Assembly: GCF_000471905.2 (NCBI RefSeq)
Contig: NW_006495273.1
Span: 6,460,136 to 6,524,135 of the forward strand
Reading direction: 5' to 3'
Source of the DNA: Amborella trichopoda
Lineage: Eukaryota > Streptophyta > Magnoliopsida > Amborellales > Amborellaceae
Length of the DNA stretch: 64,000 nucleotides
In this document: piece after piece, positions 25,301 through 34,745 of the stretch
Layout: the number at the start of each line of letters is the position of its first letter
Position numbering within the stretch: the stretch's first letter is position 1
Notes under the pieces: generated by a model
Told to the model about the DNA's origin: nothing
Database searches by the model: none
The model's input: only the letters and a program-made list of their open reading frames with translations
Made by a program: the position numbers and the translations under genes

Positions 25301-26500
25301 ATCAATGGTCTGGATTCAATATGCATAAAGATAGCTAATCTTAGGGAAACCTTAGCCCATGAAAAATCTATTAAAACGGGTCGTACGCCATCCATAGTTT
25401 TTTTTTTCTCTCTATCTCATCGCTCTCATAACTAATTAGATAAAAAGAGGTTGCACGCCCCACTTAGAACTAAGAGGGAGGTAGGGGGAGAGGGAGGGGG
25501 AGGGGGAGGGGTGGCATGGCCCATGGTTTATGACATTGAGGCTAGATCTGGTGTGGGCTGGTGTGGGTTTTACTATGTTCGGTTGAGGTAATCTTCCGAC
25601 ATCTTTACTTCATGCTTGCAGTATTTTTTTCTATTGAATAAAGAAGTCATAAATAGTGGCAGCAAGTAAAAACCACATTTATTTATTTATTTACTTATTT
25701 CAAGTGAGTTTTATTGTATTTGGACATTTGTAAGTATTATAGTCAGTAAGAAAAAAAAAAATTAAAAATTATATACATGTGCTAGATCACATTGTCCAAC
25801 TTTCATTTTTTTGGTTGTGGCTATGTTCATAAAGTTTTTGAATAGCCTGTAGTAAAAATAAGAAAAATATATTTCTAGTATGCGTTTATGCATATGCAAT
25901 TTGTTTTCCACTTTTTAGTTGTTCTGAAGTGCCCATTGTGTTAGACCTACCAAGGATAGCTTGTGATTTTAAAATCTCCTTAATTATCTAGATATCAGAC
26001 TCATATAAATGAAAAACTCATGAATGATTATATGAAGTTTATTTCAATAGTTCAATCAAAATATAGGATCAATTCTAGCCGGACTATTTCATTGGCTCTA
26101 GATTGTAGCTTCCAAGAAGGCAAAGCCATCCATGGGTTCCAATTCGAGATTCTGGAGGCTATTCTTTTTTTTATGAATGAGATGGTTTATCCCTGGAAGT
26201 ATGGAGTAAAATGTGTATTCTTTTATTTCATCTCTTTGTGCTTTTGATGCTTTGCTCTTTTTATTAACAATAATAAATATTAATATTTATTTGTTAAAAA
26301 CAAAAACATTTATTAGAAAACAAAAATAATGTATATATGAGACTATTTAACTTTGGTACTAGGAGGTTATAATTACCGTTAGCCATTAATTGTCAAATTA
26401 GGTGGTTTGGGATGTTTCACAAAGTTCGTGAATTTTTTTTTTAATTTGAATTCTTAAGTCTAGCCAATGATACTCTCACAACTACCTAAATCTGCCAGAC
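22364..26500. other. Noncoding stretch, possible LTR debris
   Basis: No gene is recognised. The word TGTAGACACCCCATTTTTAA at 22364 looks like the start of some plant Ty3/Gypsy LTRs, but I could not find a matching second LTR, primer-binding site or internal domains, so this stays a suspicion. GC-richer 'GGGGCCCACC' words occur at 24920-25010. The short open frames at 23150 and 26020 match nothing I know. Confidence 0.35.
25473..25513 (+). other. G-rich tract, potential G-quadruplex
   Basis: The plus strand carries at least five runs of three to five G separated by one to three bases (AGGTAGGGGGAGAGGGAGGG and onward). This satisfies the usual G-quadruplex pattern several times over. It is isolated, with no gene visible within 1 kb. 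Confidence 0.7.
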
Positions 26501-26520
26501 AAGACCATACTAAAAGTAAA

Positions 26521-26893
26521 GGAAAAAGTTTGTATAAGGTTGCAACCTTAAAATATAGAATTACAGATGCACCTCAAAAATCCATTGTAGAAAGTTGTTT
26601 TAATGTTGAAAAAAGCTCTGATTGATTATTTCGACATTAAGATGTATGAATATGAAAAAAAAAAAAAAGATTTTGAGTCCCAGAAATAATGCATCTTGTT
26701 ACGCATTATCTAGACCATCCATTTTCAAGATTTTCATATGTTTATAGATCTCCTTGAGTTTAATTATAATTCGATATAAACATAGATTTTCAGATAATCT
26801 TAAGAATTTTTGACAACAAAATTACATGCTATGATAAAATTTGGCGGTGCACCTGGATTGATTTAAAGATCCAATTTTATAGAAACAACACCC
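26521..26893 (+). mobile_element. Mutator-like MITE, copy 3, with 9-bp TSD
   Basis: A complete 373-bp element flanked by identical 9-bp direct repeats AAAAGTAAA (26512-26520 and 26894-26902). The ends are GGAAAAAGTTTGTATAAGG and the inverse of GGGTGTTGTTTCTATAAAA. The core TTTTCAAGATTTTCATATG with TTTATAGATC is near 26721. A 9-bp duplication with long degenerate terminal inverted repeats is the mark of Mutator-like elements. There is no coding capacity. Confidence 0.85.
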
Positions 26894-27183
26894 AAAAGTA
26901 AATAATTTCTCTGTACACTTTTCTCCCAAGAAAAAAATAAGAAATAAAAAGAAGAGAAAAGAAACTATGGAGGTTAATTGCAAAACAATGTCATGAGAAT
27001 TACCCAGTTACGATTAATCTCCACCGTGCTCAATATTAAACTCCTATCACTAGGCAATTCACATGAGAACATCTCATCCCCACCGTCAGTCGTAAGGAAT
27101 GGACGCTAGATGTCCGTGGTGTGTACTTGAAACTTAAAACCCTAGCCAACAAAAGTTTTGGCCTTAAGATGGCTTTACCAGAA

Positions 27184-27480
27184 GGAAAAGTTTATATAGA
27201 GCTAAGGTTTTGAACAATCAAATTTGAGCCTACATCAAAAATCTTGCTAGAAGAAGTTGTTTTAATGCCCAAATATCTTCAAATGAGCAATGATTTCATG
27301 TAACCGTTGTATAGTAATATGATGCAATAACTTTAAAAAACCATTTTATGTCATTTATTTGATCCAAAATTTGAAATATACATTTTTTTCATCCTAATGA
27401 ACAATCTGAAAAATATTTTTTTTAGCCCAATTAACAATGGCCATTCATTTTGGTGAGATACTTAGATCTAGGCTTTAAAA
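27184..27480. mobile_element. Mutator-like MITE, copy 4 (diverged or partial)
   Basis: The start GGAAAAGTTTATATAGAGC, then GAACAATCAAATTTGAGCC and GTTGTTTTAATG, match the family's left arm. The middle is strongly diverged and no right end can be assigned. Confidence 0.45.
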
Positions 27481-27739
27481 GGATTTTTTCATTTCCAATT
27501 TTTTTGGATTTCTTTATTATCAATAGATGAACAATGTTAAAAAAAAAAAAAAAAGATTTTGGGTTTATGAAGGCTATGATCTTGAAATTCACAAAATGAA
27601 TGGTCTAGATTCATTTTTGGAGGGGACTCATTTTGACCCTATCTAGGGTTCAAATTGAACTTTTTTTGAGGGATTGATTATTGAGATTAAGAGAGTGTGT
27701 GTGCGAAATTTGAGGTCATACAAATACCACAAATATAGT

Positions 27740-28078
27740 TTTTTAAAAGTGTCGTTACATTATACTATGATACAACCGTTGCATTGGATCATTACTCTAG
27801 TCGATCATCTCGACATCAATATGCATGGACATGAGAAAAAAATGTCTTTCAAGTTTTGAAAATAATGTATTTTGTAACACTTTTTGGATTGTTAATTTTC
27901 AAGATATTTATTGATCGATAGGTCTATATTATTTTTAAAACTTTAAATTTTATAAATAAATATAAATATATATTTCAAAGCTATCACAAATATTTTTAAT
28001 ATTAAAACCACATCGATACTATTTAAAAGTAGGCTCTGATTTGATCGGTTAGAACCTAGGTTCTATATAAACCGCACT
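27740..28078 (+). mobile_element. Mutator-like MITE, copy 5
   Basis: Shows the family's internal order: GATCATCTCGACATCAATATG, GTATTTTGTAACAC, the core TTAATTTTCAAGATATTTAT and ACTTTAAATTTTATA. It closes with an inverse terminal repeat (CTCTGATTTGATCGGTTAGA, then TTCTATATAAACCGCAC). The left end is worn. The TATATAAA inside the right terminal repeat sits immediately upstream of the snoRNA cluster. Confidence 0.65.
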
Positions 28079-28220
28079 TTACTGGAATTAGGGTTCGACG
28101 ATTTGTATTTCTTTAGGGTTTTGGTTATGGCCATTTGGGATGCCGATATAAAGTACAACCTTGAGCAACTTAGGGTTTTCCATTGACACTGCGAACTGGC
28201 TGAACGTTTTAGGGTTTATC
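28064..28220 (+). promoter_or_regulatory. Probable promoter and leader of the snoRNA cluster
   Basis: A TATA-like TATATAAA at 28064-28071 is followed by four telo-box-like motifs: TTAGGGTT near 28089, TTTAGGGTTTT near 28112, TTAGGGTTTT near 28170 and TTTTAGGGTTTA near 28207. Telo-boxes are typical of promoters and leaders of plant snoRNA and ribosomal protein genes. The pyrimidine-rich stretch 28218-28320 would lie in the leader. The TATA sequence belongs to a MITE end, and its use is inferred. Confidence 0.5.
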
Positions 28221-28346
28221 TCTCCTATTCCCTCTCTCTGTCTCTCTCTGCTTCCTCAGCATTTCTCTCTCTATGCTTTTTCCCTTTCTCTGCTAGAGAG
28301 TACTGGTTTTCTTTTTTCTTGTTTTCATTGATAAGTTTCTTGATCC

Positions 28347-28429
28347 ATGGGTCATGTGATGAGAGAATACTGCAACAATATGACCGATTTAATTCTGTGA
28401 TTCATTGTATTTAAGTCTCTGAGGACCAT
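28347..28429 (+). ncRNA. C/D box snoRNA, possible 18S guide
   Basis: An 83-nt candidate. The terminal stem pairs ATGGGTC (28347-28353, one bulged G) with GACCAT (28424-28429). Box C is GTGATGA at 28356-28362 and box D is CTGA at 28419-28422; a C'-like GTGATT is near 28397. The segment ACTGCAACAA (28369-28378), followed by a D'-like ATGA, is complementary over 10 bases to the 18S rRNA sequence TTGTTGCAGT as I remember it, so it may guide 2'-O-methylation there. The D-box guide (ATTTAAGTCT) has no target I can name. It is 94 nt upstream of the U18 snoRNA, as expected in a polycistronic plant cluster. Family name unassigned. Confidence 0.72.
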
Positions 28430-28523
28430 TGATCTCTATTTCTCCCTCGTAGTTCTTGAACTTTTTGTTTTTTGTTACTCTTAAAATCCAAAGCCCTATT
28501 TCATTTCATTGCTACCTTTTGAT

Positions 28524-28605
28524 ATGTGGAAAGTGATGAACAAAATTGGTCCGTGTTTCTGAACTATCCGTGACAGAAACCTAAACCACTTTTCTGATTC
28601 CACAT
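28524..28605 (+). ncRNA. U18: U18 C/D box snoRNA (guides 25S rRNA 2'-O-methylation)
   Basis: An 82-nt C/D snoRNA with a perfect 8-bp terminal stem (ATGTGGAA 28524-28531 with TTCCACAT 28598-28605). Box C is GTGATGA (28533-28539), D' is CTGA (28559-28562), C' is GTGACAG (28570-28576) and D is CTGA (28594-28597). The element ATTGGTCCGTGTTT just before D' is complementary over 13 bases to the large-subunit rRNA sequence AAACACGGACCAA. This same guide followed by CTGAAC is the signature of U18 in animals, yeast and plants. By the five-bases-from-D' rule it targets the A in AAACA (the site called A649 in yeast 25S). In the nucleolus it would direct fibrillarin to that site. The match to rRNA was made from memory, but the boxes and stem are read directly. 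Confidence 0.93.
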
Positions 28606-28747
28606 TATCCATTCTTTCTTTTCGTTCCTTTTTTTTATTATTTTTATTTTTATAAAATCCCCAATTCAATTCCAACTTATATTATTTATTTATGTTGTGT
28701 GATTTATTTGGGCTGGATTATTTATTTATGTTGTTTGATTTATTTGG

Positions 28748-28810
28748 GCTCGATGATTGAATGCCTTTGTGCAATATACGCTATTCTGAGGCAATTGAAA
28801 ACATGCTGAA
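28748..28810 (+). ncRNA. C/D box snoRNA candidate with a strong 18S guide
   Basis: A guide AATATACGCTATT (28773-28785) directly abuts a CTGA box (28786-28789) and is complementary over 13 bases to the 18S rRNA sequence AATAGCGTATATT. The fifth base from the box pairs with the G of AATAG. A degenerate box C (CGATGATTG, 28751-28759) lies upstream. A second CTGA at 28806-28809 could be the true D box, making the first one D'. I could not define a terminal stem, so the boundaries are uncertain. The preceding sequence contains a 56-bp-spaced duplication (TTATTTATTTATGTTGTKTG) that may have disturbed the 5' end. Its position between two well-formed snoRNAs supports it. Confidence 0.55.
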
Positions 28811-29075
28811 AGAAAAACTATTTTTTATGAGAGCTCCTACTCCAGTCGGTTTGCTAGAGTTATTATGAATTGTTTTTACAGGGTTCTCACCATTGGAAAT
28901 CCTTAAAGCTTTTAACGTTGATGCTTTATTTTTTTACAGTGGTATATTCTTATGATTTATGAGTTATTGCCGAGTTTTATTTTTCGCTAGTAATTTCTTA
29001 CCGAGTCAGTAAATGAAGCTTTAATGAAAGCGATGTTTTTTAGGGTTAATTTGAAACTTTTCAGAGTTATAAATT

Positions 29076-29163
29076 TCTGCTATGATGAGTATGGGTTTTA
29101 ATTCGCATGTTAGACTTTAGAGATGTATTCATCAATGAGAATAAAAACTCAATTCTGAGCAGA
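29076..29163 (+). ncRNA. C/D box snoRNA, target unassigned
   Basis: An 88-nt candidate with a perfect 5-bp terminal stem (TCTGC 29076-29080 with GCAGA 29159-29163), box C ATGATGA (29082-29088, exact consensus) and box D CTGA (29155-29158). A C'-like AATGAGA is near 29134. The guide before D (AATAAAAACTCAATT) has no target I recognise. A segment CATGTTAGAC ahead of a weak D' could pair, with one G-U, to GTCTGACATG of plant 25S rRNA, but this is weak. Stem and box geometry are good enough to call it a snoRNA; I cannot name it. Confidence 0.72.
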
Positions 29164-29749
29164 TTGTAATCTTTTTGGTGGTAATTCACCTATTTGCTTT
29201 TTCATTCATTTAAATAGTTTTATAGAATATTTATCTACTGTTTTTGGCATCAAAGATTAGTGCTTGCTTCTAAGATGTGTTCTTTAGGCATATTGCATGA
29301 TAAATATTGATTTTGGATTTTGAATGGCATCCAATATTAGTTGTTTAGGAATGTCTTAGATTTGGGAAACTATTTGGGAAACTTGTCAAAATATGTTTTG
29401 GAGATGAAGGGGTCTAGCATTTTATCCAATATTTTCATTTAATTTCCAAAACCTCATAAATCATGATTTGGGGCCAAATATTAAATATATTAAATATTAA
29501 TAAGTTACGTGTATTTTGATAAATTTTCCCCTAGTTCTCATCAGAACTGGGATGATGAATAGTGTGGATGGGAATATTCAGTGCATGGGCAGATTGTGTA
29601 GGTAAATATCATCTTTATTAAGATGCATATGGTTTAAAAAGTAGTTGATATGAAATTTGATAAACATTATTGGGTAGGTAAATGTCATCTTTATTAGGAT
29701 GCATACTGTTTCAAACAGTTGTTAATATGAAATGTGACAAACATTAACA

Positions 29750-30106
29750 GCGTGGTTTGCATAAGGTTGCAACCTTTAACAATCAAATATGGTCAACCTT
29801 TGAAGTTTGTGAAGAGATCAGTTGCGGAGTGGAAAATTAATTATTAGGATGTTGTGAGAATTTAATTTATTTTTAATTATAAAATGTTAGAATTCAAAAA
29901 TTGTTCAAATCAAGCATATATGTAAAATGCATGAGAATCTCAAGGACTATTTTTAGGACTTTGAAATATCTTTTTCGCGCATGTATATCTTTACGAGATG
30001 GTCAATTAGATATTTTTCCAACATCAAAAACAACTTTTTTCTAAGGATTTCATAGATCCATTGTAATACTATATTTTAAGGTGTCAACCTTATATGAAGG
30101 TTTTCG
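29750..30106 (-). mobile_element. Mutator-like MITE, copy 6
   Basis: The left end is GCGTGGTTTGCATAAGGTTGC followed by AACAATCAAAT. The right end is the inverse (AAGGTGTCAACCTTATATGA). The worn core is GCATGAGAATCTCAAGG near 29931. It ends where the 57-bp tandem repeat begins. Confidence 0.65.
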
Positions 30107-30271
30107 AAATATAAGACATGGTTTTCCAAATATAAAACCTTACATATGGTTTTGCGGTTTTCCAAATGTAAGACATGGTTTTCCAAATATAAAACCTTAC
30201 ATGTGGTTTTGCGGTTCTTCAAATGTAAGGGATGGTTTTCCTCATATAAAACCTTACATATGGTTTTGCGA
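30101..30271. repeat. 57-bp tandem repeat, exactly 3 copies
   Basis: Units at 30101-30157, 30158-30214 and 30215-30271 share ACATGGTTTTCC, ATATAAAACCTTACAT and GGTTTTGCG. Since 57 is divisible by three, the plus strand reads a 19-residue repeat (HGFPNIKPYIWFC...), but there is no gene context. It abuts the terminal repeat of MITE copy 6 and may have grown from it. Confidence 0.92.
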
Positions 30272-30564
30272 TTTAGTCCAGGTGTTTTGACTTATTTGAG
30301 TTGAGTAGATTAATGGTAGCCATTGCCAAGATTCATATTTGCCTTTTGTTTATGCCCAATTTTTAATCTATGCAATAATTGAATATTCCTAGTGTTAATC
30401 GTCCATAATCAAATTTTGCAACTGCTAAATTTTAGAAGATGCGGTAGGTATCTAACAAAGAAATTACAGAATGATATAACGAGCCGTAACCAATGAAAAA
30501 TTACTTTTGGAACAAGATTCTACCCTATTTTTTTTTGGTGCAGTTGGCATGCTGATGCATCTGT

Positions 30565-30908
30565 AGATGTAGAGGTAAGGTGCACCTTCAATTTTATCAT
30601 GGTATATAAATTTGATGTAAAATGTTATTAGGATGATCTCAAAATCTATTTTTATATCTAGTCATAAAAATTTAAATTTTCAAATATGGTTAAAATTAAG
30701 TAGATCTATAAACATATGAAAATCTTGAAAAGGATGGTGTAGAAATATGTTGTAAAATACACTATTTTTGAGATTTAAACTTTTTTTATTTTTCATGGTC
30801 ATATATCTCGATGTCGAGATGATCAATCAAAGGGTTTTTCAACATTAAAACTACCTTTTTCGATGGATTTGTGAGGTGCATCCGTAGCTAAAAAGGTAAG
30901 GTTGCAAC
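30565..30908 (-). mobile_element. Mutator-like MITE, copy 7
   Basis: The left arm is GTAGAGGTAAGGTGCACCTTC and the right arm its inverse (GTGAGGTGCATCC, then AAAGGTAAGGTTGCAACC). The core is the inverse form ATGAAAATCTTGAAAAGGATGG near 30717, followed by TATCTCGATGTCGAGATGATC. Outermost bases are unclear. Confidence 0.65.
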
Positions 30909-31362
30909 CTTAAACTGTTTCTGTTATTTTTTTTTTAGCTAAAGATCGATGTCTACTTGGGCGTGGAAGCAGAGTATGGTTCTCATAGATAGATAAAGGT
31001 TTATCTAGTATATGCCGGAAGAAAAAAAAATTTAGGTGCAAGTGATTTCTAAACTTTTATTCTTTTTATAGTTCAGCAAATGTCAAATGCCATAGAATCT
31101 GTTGTGTGAAATTCAGCACTGGTGATAAAAAAAAATTAGATTGCCTTGAGTAAGATTCGAAGCTATTCAGGAGTAAGTCTTGAGCTCGAGTGGTTAGCCA
31201 TGTCGCAATGTGTATTGTGGAAAAATTTAATTAACCTTGTCCCAATGTTCACAAATCACAAGAGCATCACTTATTGTGGATGGATTATTTGACAGTACAA
31301 TAATAATTATTTATTGAAGAGAAATTTTTTATCAAAATATTAGAGTAAATAGACTTAGGTGG

Positions 31363-32342
31363 GTGAGTCATGTGCAGCATAGACCCAACAAAGTTTGCAA
31401 AGTTGATTGCACCCTTGGATCGATTTGGAAGTGGCCTATTTCAGTTAAAATGCATACTTTTCTTTGGGTGGCCCTTCAAGGCAAATGCCTCATGGTTGAT
31501 AATTTGCGTAAAAATGGTAAAATCTTGCCAAACATTTGCTTGATGCACAAAAGTGATGAAAAAACTCGCATTCATCTTTTCTTACATTGTCCATTTGCTG
31601 TTTGTTTATGGTATTGGACTTTCTCATTGTTGGGATTTTTCTTTATGTTACCTATAAGTCTCATCACAGTCTGATTAACCACCTCTCTTCTCCTGGATTG
31701 CCAAAGAAAGGTGTGACCATTTGGAAATTTTTTAGAAGTGCTATGTTGCGGCATATTTGGTTAGTACATAACATAAGGGCTTTTGATGGGGTCTCTTTAA
31801 GTCTTGAGGGGGTAAAAGACCGTATTTTAAATTCCTTATGGAATTGGTTCGCTTGCACTACAGATGGTTTGGGTGTTTTTTGGTCTGACATTTATGTTAA
31901 CCTGTAAAATCTGGTATTTTCCTACTCTTATGGTCGTCTTCATTGGATCTGGAAGTTTCCTCGGGATGGCTCCCTCAAACTCAACTTTGATGGAAGCCCT
32001 TTCGGTAATCCAGGTGTATTCTTTGTAATCATGATGGGCAGGTTCTTTTTTTTTATGCTGGCCCTTGTGGCAATACCACGGCCAAATGTTGTTAAATGGT
32101 GTAGACATTCTTTTAGAGAGTGATTATTTGAATGTTGTTAAATGGTATAGACAAAGAGCAAATGATCCCTTGGTCTTTACAAACTTTTTGAATTAATATT
32201 GATGATCTTTGTGCTTTGCCTAGTTGCGCGTATCCTTTTGCATACCTACCGTGAACCTAATCATGTAACGGATGAGTTTGCTAAGCTCGGTGTTTCTCTT
32301 CAAACTCTACTTGTTTCTTCTGCTTTGATATTGACATTGTAA
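31363..32342 (+). pseudogene. LINE ORF2 3' end: RT zinc-binding segment and RNase H, decayed
   Basis: From 31400 the frame reads IWKWPISVKMHTFLWVALQG and then CLMHKSDEKTRIHLFLHC, the zinc-binding segment (zf-RVT) that follows the reverse transcriptase in plant LINEs. After frameshifts come pieces of the plant RVT_3-type RNase H: LKLNFDGSPFGNPG (first Asp, near 31975-32015), ESDYLNVVKW (another Asp, near 32115) and YREPNHVTDEFAKLGVSLQTLLVSS (final helix, near 32250-32335). The reverse transcriptase and endonuclease are absent, so this is a 5'-truncated insertion, as usual for LINEs. Stops and frameshifts make it nonfunctional. Confidence 0.75.
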
Positions 32343-32898
32343 GCTCATACTGTTTCAGCATTCATCTAATATTAGCTCATTGCATTCGTCAAAAAAAAGA
32401 AGAAGATTTGTACAACTAATCTCAAATAGTTAAGATTTTGATAATGATAAACTATAACCAGATTATCTTTTTTTTTTGTTGCTAGACCTACCAATGATTA
32501 AGAATTAAAAAATATAAAAATATTTCCCTTTCATCAATGAGAATATACATGAATGGTTAACATCGGCTAATTTACAAATCTCCCTCATGTTTAACTAAAA
32601 ACAAGTTTCAAGGATCCCCAAGATTCAATAGTTTCCATCAGGTATGCAAAATTAAAACTTTATAGATGCTAGAACTCCCAGCTCAAATTTCTAGCTTCTA
32701 ATTGTCAAGCAAGCCCTAGACCAAAATCAATTTCAAAAGCTCCTACTTTGCTATCATTTTCCCTCTTCCATTCTCATCTTTTCCCCGGCAAAATATTTGT
32801 TAAAGAGCCAAATCCAGACCACTGCTCGAGTCACGATGGGAAAAAGCAAGTCCCATACTCTGATGTCCTTGATAGTTGCAGTGAAACCAAAAAACTGG

Positions 32899-33020
32899 TA
32901 GATTGAAATTCTCTCTTCTTCCTACAAATCCAATGGTAGATTGAAATTCTCCCCTTCCTACAAAATCCAATGGTAGGTTGAAATTCTGGCCTTCCTATAA
33001 AATCTAATGGTAGGTTGATA
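32899..33020. repeat. 37-38-bp tandem repeat, just over 3 copies
   Basis: Units with TAGRTTGAAATTCT, CTTCCTA and AAATCCAATGG start at 32899, 32937, 32974 and (partial) 33011. They lie between the two LINE fragments. Confidence 0.88.
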
Positions 33021-33096
33021 TAGAAAGGTCGTAACCTAGTGCTGGTCCAGCCTAAAAAGGCTCCTGAGAAGGGTGGGCTGAAAACAGTGATAACCT

Positions 33097-34153
33097 TTGG
33101 CTTATGCACAAAATTGCCGCTCTCAAGACTTGTATCTGCAAATTACGAAAACAACTGCAATCCCCTCCATTCGTACTGGAATCCATTCTCTCACACCTTC
33201 CTCACCATTTGTACTCTTTGCCTCCTCATCACTGCTGCTTGCTGGTTTCTTCACCCTCCAACTTTGTTGCAAATACTTATCGAATTCTCTATTATCTTCG
33301 AGATGCCCTTTTGTCACAAATATCCATCAAATAGAAGCCCACACAAAGCGCATAATTTTGGTGAATGTATGCTTATCGTACCAGGAAAATGGAGATCACT
33401 TTTTTTTGCATTGTGGGTTTACATTGTCCATATGGGCACTCAATTGATGGCATCCCGGAGACACATGACAAGATATTTCTAATGTTGAATTTGCTAGGAG
33501 TGCCTTGGTTGGACAATTGATATGGAAGATCATGAGAGCCTCTATTGTGTAGGAGATTTGGAAGCAGGCAAACAAGACCTTTGAAGTATCAATGTTGAAG
33601 ATGGACATCATTGAGAATAAAATGGTTCATAATTTGTGGAGCTGGTTCTCGGCGAGGACGAGGTACTTCCAAAGTGGATGTCATAGTTAACCTAAAGAAT
33701 TTACTACAACACGAGCCAATATTAAAGTGAGACCAAAAGGCAGATGGTGCATAAAATTGAATTTTGACGGCAGCTCAGAAGTGAACCCTGAGCCAGCTGG
33801 AGGTGTTTTTGGAGACTCAACAGGGCAGTTGTTCTTGTCATTTTGTGGACCTTCTGGAGTTTCCACCACGAATAAGGCTGAGCTGACTGTAGGGTTACAA
33901 GGCTTACAAATTATTATGGAGAATAATGTATCGTGTAGCGGAAGGAGATTCCCTAAATGTCATTAACTCATATAATAATGTGAGTCGACCTCCATGGATG
34001 GTTAGGCTTGTATGGGCTGAAGTAATGGATTTATGTGGAATTATAGAGGGGTCTTTCCAACACGTCTATATAGAGGCCAATGATATTTCAGATACTTCGG
34101 CTAAAAAACTAGCTTCAAATTCTTTGTTTGTTGCAAATGGATTGTTGTCATGA
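33097..34153 (+). pseudogene. Second LINE 3' end: zf-RVT remnant and RNase H
   Basis: Near 33375-33447 the frame reads CLSYQENGDHFFLHCGFTLS, then IWALN: the end of the zinc-binding segment. From 33727 an RNase H domain follows: PKGRWCIKLNFDGSSEVNPE with catalytic Asp, GGVFGDSTGQL, and TNKAELTVGLQGL with the catalytic Glu. A frameshift near 33925 moves to VAEGDSLNVINSYNNVSRPP (catalytic Asp) and IEANDISDTSAKKLA, where the usual final His/Asn region is altered. It is a separate insertion from the one at 31363, in the same orientation and better preserved. One frameshift would suffice to break it. Confidence 0.78.
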
Positions 34154-34745
34154 TGTAAATGTAATCTCTATATGAGGCAACAACATTTTATGATCCTTAT
34201 CATAAAAATAAAAAAAAACAAGGCTCATAACTTCCAACCTGTCAAAAGCTCACACAAACAGTAGGGTCCAAAACCCTGGGCATTGTCTCAACTCCCAGGC
34301 TTTGGGTTCCAGGGTCCCACATTTCCCCACTTAAAAGACTCAAGTTTTCATGGGGCCATTACTAGGCTTTGTTAATGGGGAAAAGAATCCTACTTGCAAT
34401 TTTGGTTAGGAGCAACACAGAAAACAAGAGTAGTCCATGTCGGGTAGCTTAGAAATGTTGACAAAAACAGCCACTATTCCAAAAAGACAAATGGATAAAC
34501 TTTGAAAAAATAGATGAGCAAGTGAGAAATGTTTAATATGAAAAGAGGTAATTAACATAACAGAGCAGCCATACAAAACGTCATCGCAGATACTTACATT
34601 ATCTGTACATAATACCCCTAAGGAACAAATCTTACAGCTTCCTGAAGTCATTGCATGCCGACATAAGAACCACAGGAGATCAACCCAAGCATTTTCTAAC
34701 CACTGAATCATACAAGCAAGCACAACCATTACTTCAGTTTCAAAC

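Noticed and set aside
22364-25990. A complete LTR retrotransposon starting TGTAGACACCCC
   Set aside because: No second LTR, primer-binding site, polypurine tract or protein domain was found.
29521-29600. A further C/D snoRNA at the ATGATGA near 29550
   Set aside because: No CTGA at a suitable distance and no pairing terminal stem.
31170-31215. CTCGAGTGGTTAGCC, resembling the D arm of tRNA-Ser or a SINE A box
   Set aside because: No B box follows within 60 bases and no SINE tail is seen.
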